Below, piece by piece: positions 1 to 10,024 of a stretch of DNA of 64,000 nucleotides. The stretch comes from Manis javanica (taxonomy: Eukaryota; Chordata; Mammalia; Pholidota; Manidae): assembly GCF_040802235.1 (NCBI RefSeq), contig NC_133167.1:2495001-2559000 (forward strand), in the 5' to 3' direction. The position numbers and the translations under genes are program-made. The notes beneath the pieces are model-generated. The model was given only the letters and a program-made list of their open reading frames with translations, was not told where the DNA came from and searched no databases. Each line of letters starts with the position of its first letter. The stretch's first letter is position 1.

Positions 1-1387
1 GCCCCTTTTCTGGTCCAGGACCTGGCATCTGACCCCCAGCCTCCTTCCCAGGCCCCAGGGACAGATGCCGTCTCTTTCCCGGGCTTCCAAGGCCTGACCC
101 AGGGATCAGAGCTAGTGAGCCCGTTGACACACATAAGCTTCCCTGGGGTCGCTGGGCAGATACACTGAAGCGAATGTCTGAGACGTGGAGGAGGCTGCTG
201 CCTTCCTGAAAGCCCAAGTCTTCCCCACTCTTCTCCTTCTCTCCTCTTCCCCAGACTCAGGGGCACTGCCAGAGTGAAGGGAACCTCTGTAAGAACCAGG
301 AAGAGGCGCCGCCCCAGCCCTGGGCAGACCTACCCCCTGGGCCGGGCCTGTGCGCAGTGGCAGCTCTCTCCTGCCCACAAACTGCACTCCAGTCTGTGTA
401 GTACACCTGTCCACAGCGGCCCCGCCGAGACCCTGGACTGGTGTCCCAGGAGCCCTGCGTCAGCCACCAGTCCCACCAGGGGACAGGTTTCCTACAGGAA
501 GAACACCAGAGTCTGAATCGTAAAACCTCCACCCACTTAGTGGTTTGCTCTGGGTGCCCCTTTGCCTAAAGCAGGTAGCAAAGGCCCTTAGTACGGGTGT
601 CAGGACATGTCCCCACGCACCTGCTGCGAGAGCCCCAAGTCACCGTACTGACATGCGAGGGAGAACAGGCCCGTGCCGTTGCCCACCCACACCAAGCTTG
701 GCACGCCTCCCAGCCTGCAGTGCTCCCAGTGCGGCCTGTGCCCAGGGGCGGCGTGGGGGCAGTCCGGAGTCCCTTCTGTGACTGGCCGAGTCCTCCAGCC
801 CCCTGAGGAAGGCCTCGCCTCTGCAGTCCTGGTCATTGGGGAGGAAGTGTTGGCTTCTGATGGCAAGTGTGCCCTCCACCGCTTGACCTCCACTTGCAGT
901 GGAGTCGGGCTCATTTGGCAGGTGAAGCGGGGGACAGCTCTCCTGACGGAGCGGTAGTGACGAAGCTTGTGTAGTCGGAAAATGGGGTCAGATGAGACAG
1001 TCCCTCTTCCTTTCGGATCTCACAAACCCCTGTTGGGGCCCAGCATAGACTTGCTGGCTTTTTAATGGGGTTTTCTGGGGGGAACAAATAAATCCTTTTT
1101 AATACCATTTGTCATGACTATTATTCCATAAAGAAAACACATTTTAATACCAGAAGAAAACAAAGAATGTGACCTTGCAATTAAGGGTGGCCCTTTAAAT
1201 TGAGTCTAGTTCATGCAAACTTTACGTCTCGCTCTGATTTCTCACTTCACTGAGCATCAGGGTGGACCTGACGGGCCCCCGACCGCCACTGGGAAACATG
1301 GGTCGTTGGACTAGGGGTCACCTTCGAATGTCTGAGATTCTGCGCACAGTTTTACATTTTTAACTGGTGGTTTTTCCATTATTTTAG
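1..1387 (+). other. PER2: PER2 intronic sequence upstream of the first recognised exon
   Basis: No exon is confidently recognised here. The first bases (1-170) stay open in frame 1 for about 56 codons before TGA, but I could not match them to PER2. A pyrimidine-rich tract ending in CCCCAG at 254, followed by GTAAGA at 289, would frame only a 34-nt exon, which I do not call. The acceptor TTTTAG at 1382-1387 closes the intron. The exon just upstream must end with one base of a split alanine codon (G|CT) and probably lies left of the window. Confidence 0.5.
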
Positions 1388-4300
1388 CTGCTCCTGGACT
1401 GAGAAATACCTCTGGAATAGATTCATCTTGGAAAAAAACTGGGAAGAACAGAAAACTGAAGTCCAGACGGGCCAAGCCTCGAGACTCCTCTGAGAGCCCT
1501 GGGTCTGGGGGGCCCAGGCCACACCGCCCCCCGCTGGCGGGCCTGAGTGCCACAGCCTGGTCACCCTCAGGCGCGTCCCAGCCCAGCGGCCCTGCCATGC
1601 CTTTCCCCCTCCCGGGGCCGGCTTACTCCCTGCCCGTGTTCCCACCCCCAGGAATCGTGCCAGCACCCAGGGCCGCGGCAGCGGCACCCGTGGCTTCCCA
1701 CGCCGCCTTCACGGTCCCTGCCGTGCCCATGGACACCCAGCACACATTTGCAGTCCAGCCCTCAGCATCCGCAGCCCCCTTGGCCCCGGTCATGGCATTG
1801 GTGTTGCCCAGCTACTCTTGCCCCTCAGTGACCCCAAACTTGCCGCAGGCCTTCTTCCCCGGTCAGCCTGAGTTTTCCGGTCAGACCTCACTCCCCAAAC
1901 AGCCATGTGCTTGTCCTCAGTCACGGGCTGGGCAACCGGCGTCACGTGCAGCCACCCCAGTCTCCCCGCTGTTGGCCGCCGAGCCCACAGGCAGGGCCTC
2001 CCCACCCCTCTTCGAGTCCCGAGGCAGCTCACCCCTGCAGCTCAACCTGCTGCAGCTGGAGGAGGCCCCGGAGGGCAGCGCTGCGGCGGGGGCCTCCGGG
2101 ACAACGGGTGCAGGGCCCGCCGACTGCAAGCCTGCAACATCCCGGGACCAGCAGCTGGAGGCACCGCCCACCGTAAGGATTTCCTGATGGCTTTTCTCTA
2201 CAGCAGGCAGCAGACCAGCACGGCGGGCAGGCCAGAGGCACATCCTTGTCTCAGACGTAGGCAGTTTTACACCCTTGAGGTTTCTGCCACACCATTTCCA
2301 TTGTGACATAAATACATGTGCTAGAAACTAGCGTTTTCCAGCTAGATGACCCATCAGTGCAGAGTACTGGAGTGGTGGACTGTCTGATGGTCACCAAGCA
2401 GCCTCAGGGGACCTCATGACCTGTTACAGGCCTGGAAGCTGTAAGAGTGCCTCAGGGACAAAGCCCAGGCAGGTTAGATGCTGCTCAGTGGGCAGCCACA
2501 GGAGGGGGTGCCAGAGGCTCCCCCCAGGGAAGGAGGGTGCCGAGGACTCTGAAGCCAGCACCCTCTGGTTCCCATCTTCACACATTACAGGACGTGGGGG
2601 TGATTTTCTTATTCAAAATTCTAAGTTCACCTCCATAAACGCTTTCGTGTCTGAACGAGCAGAGGAGTGCAGTAGCATTCACTGAGGCAGGCGATCCATG
2701 GGCGCTGCAGGGGGGGCCTGGGGGGCTCCCCCACCTTTGCTCCCGGGAGGAAAAGGAACCCCACAAACACAGATGAACTCTCTCGGGGTTTGCCCCTGAC
2801 TCCTGGTTCTGGGGTCCTGCACCTACAGTCCAGGTTCCAAGGATCAGAGGGCCAGGCTGCTCCCAGGCCAAGGCCCTCCCTCATTGCCAAGGTGTCCCCA
2901 CTCGTGGGGCACAGGAGCCCGAAGGAGAGCCCTGCCCCTGTGAGGAACAGCCCTGGGACAACCTCGGAGGCCCTTTCCTGCCTCCATGCCTGCTGTGGAG
3001 AGGAGCAAGTTTCGAGCTATTTCCCCAAGAACCTCTGCCTTTGGTGTGATACTGAAGTTAAATTTAATTGGATGGCATTCATAGACCCGCACCAAGATTC
3101 TCGCTGTAGTCCCAGTAACCCCAGGGCCTGCTCATTTGGCCTTCTTTGGCATGTGCAGGAAGGGCCAGTGATCTAAGTGGGCACTTCCCAGCCTCCAAGT
3201 GGCCTTGTACCGACAGTCACTGTGGGCCCCAGCCGGCTGTGTGCTGGTCTGACTGCAGTGTCCTCTCTGCCCTAAAGCACGGTGAGCCTGCCAATACCCA
3301 GAACAGCGATGCCCTCTCCGCCTCCAGTGGCCTGCTCGACCTCCTGCTGCACGGGGACCTCTGCTCCGCCACAGGGTCGGCCCTGTCTGGGAGCGGGGCC
3401 TCAGCCACCTCTGACTCCCTGGGCTCCAGCGCGCTGGGCTGCGACGCACCCAGAAGTGGGACAGGTGCGTTGGTGGCTCTGGGGCACTGAGGCCTGGGCC
3501 AGTCGGTATGTTTTAGGCTGCTCGGTTTTAGGTGCCTCTGGGAGATTCTCAAACGACAGAGATGGGCATCCTAGACTTCTCCCATGCCACAGGACGTGTG
3601 CCCTGGGCCCAGCTCCTGGCAGGTCCCAGAGCCACTCCTCAGGGCCACAGAGTTCAGCCGGGTGGCACAGGCTCCTGCTCCCGCTCTGCTAGCCCCATGC
3701 AGGCCTGCTGGACCCCACTCCATGCTCCCCATCGCCGTTGGCACCTCAGGCCCCACTGGCCCTTGTTCATCATCCCACAGGCTCCTGGGACATTCCAGGA
3801 GAGCCAGTAGTGGTTCGCCTTCCGCAGCTAGTTCCACTCACGTGAACCTAGCATGTGGACCACGTTTCCCAGCCAGGATCATTCCGCTGTGACCTGGAGC
3901 TGCGGTAATGGGATGAGCATGTGCTGGCTGCAGACCCTGAGGCCTCTGCTCCCTGAAGCGAGCTTCCAGCTCACCTTCTGCAGGCCTCCCCACTGTGGGG
4001 GGACAGCCCCTCACTCCCCCCGGCCAGCTGCCTCTCACTGACAAAACCAAGCAGCTTCTCTGTGGTCAGGCTTAGGAGACAGCGAGCTCCTGGGACGGAA
4101 GACCACAGCTTCTAAGACGTGGCCCCACCTGGCCCCCTCAGAGCCTCCCCAGGAAGGAATCGCCTCCATGGCACTAGCTGATAGCCTTTTTTAAAATTAT
4201 CCAGAGAGCTCCAGAATCAGGAAGGGAAGGGGGGAGTCACCGGCCAGGTGCTCATTACCTGTGAAACCCTTCACGCTGCACACGAGCACGTTACATGAGG

Positions 4301-7300
4301 TTTAATTTAGGATGAAAGGTTTGACCTGCCCCATTTCATGTTTCTAAAGGCAGTGACACGAGTCACACCAGCAGATATTTTGGAAGCATTGACTCTTCAG
4401 AGAATAATAACGAAGCAAGCGTGCAGGCAGACTTGGGGGACAGCGGACACTTCCTCAAGTATGTCCTCCAGGACCCCATCTGGCTGCTGATGGCCCACAT
4501 GGATGACAGCGTGATGATGACATACCAGGTGCCTTCCCGGTGAGCAGTCTGCCTGTCCCCGGACCTGAAGGGCTGGCGTAAAGGGCTCCCCAGACAGTAA
4601 GACCACCCCATCGGGGGCCTTCCCTCTGACAGCCTTCTCTCAGGCTGAGTTGAGTGCAGCAGGTGGAGGCACAGGGTCCCTCTAGATGGTTCTGTGGGTC
4701 TCATGGAGCCCTGCAGTGTGGACGGTGTGCCCGCAGCCTTGTGGATCAACGGGCTACAGGCTGTGAGGGAGACAGGCTCCTGGCAGCCCTCCAGGGTGGC
4801 ACTCTACAACTGCTTCATCTCTTTTGCTCTGCTGCCCAGTCACCCTGGGGGGTAAATGGGGTCTGTGTGTCTTAGAGCTACAGAAACCAAGGTCGGGGAG
4901 GTGGGCAGCCCCAGGCCGCTGGCTGCCCTAAGGAGCCGTCCTGGTCCTGTCCCCTGTGGAGCCCCTAGTGTCTCGGGGCAGCTTTCAGTGGCCCGGAGCT
5001 GCCGGGAGGTGGAGAACGTTATTCTAGCCACAGCTTTGGCGGTGAGAATCTCCCAGGTTAGCCAGCCTGTGCAGAGCCAAATGTCTGCAGGCACCAAACA
5101 TCTGATTCAAAGTAAAACTAAGGTCATGACCTGGATTGTCATTTTAATAGGAAAACTACAAATTATTTACTAAGGAGATTCAGAGTTACCTTAAATAAAT
5201 TACCTTATTTTAAATGAAAAGGAAATTTGCATCGAACAAAATCATCTAAAATTACATTGATACTGAAAGAGTGGGTAGAAAAATGTGTATGCTTTAAAAA
5301 ATTGAAAGCACTTGAAACATTGTAAATCTCACCTATTGCTCCCTATGTTGTGAAGGAACTTAGAAGCGGTTTTGAAGGAGGACAGAGAGAAGCTGAAGCT
5401 GCTGCGGAAGTTCCAGCCCAGGTTCACGGAGGGCCAGAGGCGGGAGTTGCAGGAGGCCCACTCCGGGGGGCAGCCCTGGGGGCTGCCCGCAGCGCTCCAT
5501 GTGGCGGTGAGCACACAGGCTCCTTGTCTGATACCACAGGAAAGGGCTCTGTGATGGGGCTCCCTGAACTGTCTTTGTAAATTTAAATCTAAATTTTAAA
5601 CATGAATTTAAAACTTCTGAAGTTAAGTCCATTACAAAAAAAAGATGATGACACTGCCGTCTGCTTCTCACCGTTGTTCCCGAAGAGCTCTAAAAGCCTG
5701 ATCTCAATTACCTGCTGAAATTTGAATGTTTTCCTTTTCTTTCAATTCCATCTTCAATTTTAAAAAACACCTTTCTCATTGTAAACCCTCTACTTCCACA
5801 TAGACCATTAAATAACCACAGGGATGGAGTCAGGGCCCAGGCCTGCTCCCGCCAGGCCACCTGCACCTCCCTCACACCTCCCGTGCCCTCTGCCCCAACC
5901 CTCTGGCCAGCTGCTTTCGTCAAGGCATCGGGGTCCTCCGCAGCTGGAGCCGCCGCGTGTCTGTCCTCGCCCTGCAGGCGCTGCTTGGCGTTTAGCAGTG
6001 GGAGACTCTGTTCTCGGGGCTCCACTTGGCCGCCTGGCCCCGCTCTTGGGCTCCCTGCTCCTCCCAGAGGCACAGGTCCAGTTATGAGTGCCCCAGGCTC
6101 ACGGTTACACCTCTCATCTGTCTGCACTCGCTTCCTCCCGGGACCACCTGCCCTGGCCTCCCAATGGGACAGCGTCCGTGCTGAAGTCCCCTATAGCCCA
6201 CAACCAAAGCTGATCTGCCCCAGACCCAACTCCTGGTGCCCCCAGAGAACACCTGCCCTGCTCACCCAGGGTGCCACCCTGACTCTACGTGCCCAGACAC
6301 GCCTGCCGTGATCCTGGACCCTCCTCCTCTCAGGCCCATCCAGTCCACTCCCAGCCACAGCATCTCCACCTTCAAGATGGAGAGAAACCAACTGCTTCCC
6401 GTCACCTCCAGCCTTACCACCCCGATCCAAGCCATGGTGCTGCCTGCCTGGATTGTCACCCACGCCCCCCAGCTGCACTCTCTGCTTCCCCGCCCCCCTG
6501 CTCAGGTCATGCCGCCCCTCGGCCCAGGTCCTTCCAGTGGTGCCCACCTCCCCCAGAAGGATTCGCTGTGAAGCCATGCACCTCCAGCCCCCTCACGCCT
6601 CCCATCTCCTGTTACCTCCCTGGCTTTCTCCTCTCCAGCTACCCTAGCCCTTGGCTGGGCCCTGAGCATCAGGCAGGCTCCTGCCTCTGGGCCTTCGCAT
6701 CTGCCCTTCCCTCTGCTTGGAATCCTCTTTCCTCAGAACATGGCTCCCTCGGGCTTTCTTCACATGCCACTGTATTCGTTATCTACTGCTGCATAGCAAG
6801 TGACCCCAAAACTTAGTAACTTAAACAATAAAATTATCTCCCGCTGTTTCTTTGGGGTGAGAATTTAAAAAGCAGCATAGCTGTGGAGTTACGGCTTGGG
6901 GTCTCTCCTAAGTTTGAAGGCAAGATATTGGCCAGGGCTTCTGCCATGTGAAGGCTGGAGGGTGCCCTGCGGGGAGGCTCCCTTGCACGCCTGCAGGCTG
7001 CAGGCCGGCCTCAGCCCCCTCACCACGCGGTCCTCGTGGCGCAGCAGCCCTCTTCCCCAGAGAGAACAAGGGGAGGCTGCGGCGCCTCTCATGAGCCAGC
7101 CTCAGGGGCCACCACTGTCCCTGTCATCACATCCCCTTCATTGCAGACCAGTGGCTGAGTCCCACCCACGCTTGAGGGCAGGGCTCCACCCCCTGAGGGA
7201 GCCCTAAAGACAAGTCTTAAGACCACCTCTGTCACCTTCCCTGCGGCCTTTTCCGAACGTCCACTGTGAAATCACAGATGGCCGCACATGCCTCGCCCCA

Positions 7301-7969
7301 CGCCGGCCCAGCACATCCCACCTTTTCAGGACAGCACAGAGCATGTCTTGTTCAGGCTCCTACCCTCTCCCCACTGGTGTCACCTCCACTGGGGCAGGGA
7401 CCTTTGTCTTTGCTCACTGCTGAACCCCAGTGCCCAGGACATGCCTGGAGCATGACGGGCACTGAACAGATAGTCGGGGATGAGCAGATGAGGCAGCACA
7501 TGGTCGCCGTCCCATTTCACAGGCCAGAGAACCAAGGTCAGAGAGGGCAGCCAGACTGGACCTGATCTCCAGGCCCCACAGGCAGGGATGGAGCCCTCCA
7601 CTATGCAAAGCCGCCTCTCAGATGTGGGCCCAGCTCCTGCCTGGCCCTCTCCCGAGAGCAGGCGGGGCTCCCAGGGCCCAGCAGCAGGCAGAGGCCGCCT
7701 GTCCTCACACCCCTCCAGGAGCTGCCCAGCTGACCCCTGGCCCCTGCACCACCCTCAGCTTGAACCACTTTCCTGTAATGAAGATCTTGTTTCATTCCTG
7801 ATTCCACCTTTTCTCTTCTAAGGAATGTGTTTACTGTGACAGCCAGGGACAAGTTGACACTTGCATGCCCCATGAGGAAGATATGCCTCCTCTGGGGTTC
7901 ACTGAAGCAGCAGACACCAGAGAAGAGGAGGGGCCCCCACTGAGCCACAGGAATGAACAGCAGACATGA
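1388..7969 (+). CDS. PER2: Period circadian protein homolog 2, C-terminal five coding exons (5' partial)
   Basis: PER2 is the clock repressor that enters the nucleus with CRY1/2 and blocks CLOCK-BMAL1. Coding segments are 1388-2172, 3278-3464, 4350-4539, 5356-5506 and 7823-7969. All have GT-AG borders and matching phases, giving about 486 residues that end in TGA at 7967-7969. The first exon opens with the basic nuclear-localisation stretch (KKTGKNRKLKSRRAKPR), then a long Pro/Ala-rich region containing the family segments LPSYSCPS and SSPLQLNLLQLEEAPEG. Exon 2 carries the LXXLL nuclear-receptor motif LLDLL at 3332-3346. Exon 3 holds VLQDPIWLLM, and exon 4 the helical KEDREKLKLL start of the CRY-binding region. 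The last exon begins ECVYC; its two cysteines correspond to those known in mouse PER2 to share a zinc ion with CRY1. The bHLH-like start, the PAS domains and the CK1-binding region lie left of the window. Identity is very secure; exon ends were set by splice sites and by similarity to mammalian PER2. Confidence 0.96.
2173..3277 (+). other. PER2: PER2 intron
   Basis: Begins GTAAGG and ends in the tract CTCTGCCCTAAAG. It is GC-rich, has no recognisable interspersed repeat and no ORF that resembles a protein. A short AT-rich patch around 2600-2640 and another at 3050-3080 are the only departures in base composition. Confidence 0.7.
3465..4349 (+). other. PER2: PER2 intron containing a perfect CACGTG E-box
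   Basis: Intron with donor GTGCGT and acceptor TTCTAAAG. It contains the palindrome TCACGTGA at 3838-3845, whose core CACGTG is the binding site of CLOCK-BMAL1, USF and TFE-type bHLH factors. No coding or repeat content was recognised. Confidence 0.6.
4540..5355 (+). other. PER2: PER2 intron
   Basis: Donor GTGAGC, acceptor TTGTGAAG. The left half is GC-rich. The right half (5120-5340) changes abruptly to AT-rich sequence with no repeat family that I recognise. No gene is seen in it. Confidence 0.65.
6630..7490 (+). repeat. L2 LINE 3' end, apparently split by a later interspersed repeat, in the last PER2 intron
   Basis: The last PER2 intron spans 5507-7822. Bases 6630-6770 read like the L2 segment with GGGCCTTCGCATCTGCCC followed by CTTCCCTCTGCTTGGAAT. 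Bases 7208-7490 read like the L2 3' end (GGGGCAGGGACCTTTGTC and then the 'last-copy' CCCAGTGCCCAGGACATG). Between them, 6772-7207 is another dispersed mammalian repeat, starting at the conserved TGTATTCGTTATCTACTGCT block and running through ACTTAGTAACTTAAACAA. Related copies occur at 35506 and 36816. The family name of the inserted repeat is uncertain. The rest of the intron (5507-6630 and 7490-7822) shows nothing I can name. Confidence 0.55.
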
Positions 7970-10000
7970 CCCTGGCCACACCCCGACAGCCAGTGACCTA
8001 CCTTAGATGATGCGGAAGAGATGGACCTTCTACACGTTGTTTCTAACGGAATGGACAGATACGCTTACACTGTTTTTTTTGTTTTAGAAAAAAATATATA
8101 GTTTTCTGAAGGGGTGATTTAAGGGATAGAGGGTGGGAAGGGTTTGGAGAAAAAATTAATTTTATATTTAAAATACAAATATGCAGCTTGGGAGGCAGGG
8201 GAAGAGACGTTCTTTGTTATCTGAAAAAGACTGGATCCCGTCTTTGTACGTGGGGGGAAGTTGCCTGAGTGCTCCCAGAAGGCCTTGGACCATGACGAGG
8301 CCTCTGCCTGGGGCACCAGTGTCCACCGGCCTCCTGTGGGTTGTCCCACCCATCGTACCAGACTGACAGAGAGCTAGGATGCCATATGGGACTCCACGCC
8401 GGGGGCACTGGAAGCCTCCCCAGAGTGTGTTTGGGCAAGTCTGTTCTCTCAGGAGCTGCTTTTCATCTAAATTATCATTTTGTCAGACTAGATATTTTTA
8501 AAACATAACAAGTGGAGATTCCAGCCCCTCCTAATTTTCTTTCAAAATGTTTCACTTTAAATGGTGTGAAGCATAGTTTGGCAACTGGCAGCTTCAGCTG
8601 CAGGTACCATGGCGGGAAACATCTCGATCTGACGCAGCTTTCGTTGGGGGCGAACAACGTTGAGATGCTCAGTCTAGCCCAAAGGAGCCCAGTGGTGTGT
8701 GTGACCAGCTCCATCAGATTAACACACCCAGGCCTTTCTGCACATTTCCTCATTCTGCATCCTTTGCAGATCCTGGCCGAGGTGTAGATAAAAATGTGTT
8801 GTCTGTCGTCTTTATGGTGACTCTCCTCTGCACACTAGGCTTTGCTGGTCACGTACGGGACCCATTCGTGTCTGCTCTTCGCTGGAGCCTCCCAACATCA
8901 GCTGTGGTCCTGGCAGGGAGCAGCCGCTGACACTGTGGGCTGGTGTTCCCAAGGGTGCTGTGAGCTCACCTCTCCCACCGCACCCTGGCCAGGGACACTG
9001 GCCCTTATTCTTTTCATGAGCCTGACCTCACCTGGTGCAGCCTCTGGTCTCTGTGGCAATGTCTGTTAGTGCCACCAGCCCTTTCAGGCATTGGGAACTC
9101 TTGGGAAGAGTGAGGGTGGTCTGCCCAACTTGCTCCAACCCTCAAATTGTATCACCTGGATGCAGAGATTGGGAAAATCATCTTTTGGTCCCTGGAGTGA
9201 ATCAGGAGTTACCACTGATGAAACCATTGACTTAAAACTGGGTGAGTCTGCAGAAGCTGAGAAGGAAGCAGATTCCTCTCATTCTCTGGGAAGCAGTGGA
9301 GCTGGAACAGAGAGTGTCTCCTTCAATCTGGTTGGTTGTCATAGTAAAACCATCTGATGTCTGAATATGAATTCTATTTTTCATAAACTCAAACACAAAA
9401 ACAGTTGTTTTTTTAAAAATTTATTTGCAAAGTATTATCATTGTCAGATTCCCAGAATGAAGTAGTTGTGCATTTGTGTGGAAATTAGATGCTCCAACTG
9501 CTTCCTGCCTCTAAAGTCAGACCATTAAGGGATTTGATGTCAGTCAAGTTTCCATGTGTTACCTAAACTCAAAGCTGCCCATTCTCTACTGCTGTGAGTG
9601 GTTACCATCTGCGGTATCTTACCATTGAATGCATACCCGTCGATTGTTAACTGCGTAGCTTCAGCACGTGCTGAGAAGTTGACAGTACGCATTTTGTGAA
9701 ACTGTTTACACTGTGCCATGTATCAGATTGTGTACTCTTTAGTATGTATGCTTACAGGGGCTTATAAAAACTTGCTCTCAATTTTAAACTGAGCCTTCTT
9801 TTTAATATATTCCTAAAAAGATGTAACACTCTCGGAGTCTGTGTAATGACTTGTTCAGCCTCGCCAGACAATTGGTTTGTTCCTGTGCAAACCAAACTTT
9901 CTTCACCCAGTGCAGTATATCTGTTTGACTGCTTATGTCTTTTTATGACTTTCTGCCCTTTAGAAACTTGGTAAATAAAGTATATTTTTATTTTTAATTG
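7970..10000 (+). other. PER2: PER2 3' untranslated region
   Basis: About 2 kb between the PER2 stop and the first poly(A) signal, similar in length to the human 3'UTR. It holds an 8-mer miR-30 seed match TGTTTACA at 9703-9710 and a 7-mer miR-24 seed match CTGAGCC at 9789-9795. It also holds the 12-bp perfect palindrome CAGCACGTGCTG at 9662-9673. The last 700 bases are AT-rich and free of recognised repeats, as expected of a constrained UTR. Target use is inferred from seed matches only. Confidence 0.8.
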
Positions 10001-10024
10001 TATTTTAATGTAGTACAGAATAAA
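9974..10024 (+). terminator. PER2: PER2 polyadenylation signals
   Basis: Canonical AATAAA hexamers occur at 9974-9979 and 10019-10024, the first followed by a T-rich stretch. They are the only canonical hexamers in the stretch where the gene is expected to end. Which is used, or whether both are, cannot be told from sequence. Confidence 0.75.

Noticed and set aside
255-288. 34-nt segment framed by CCCCAG and GTAAGA as a PER2 exon
   Set aside because: Too short, not recognisable as PER2, and its length and phase could not be reconciled with the exon at 1388 with any confidence.
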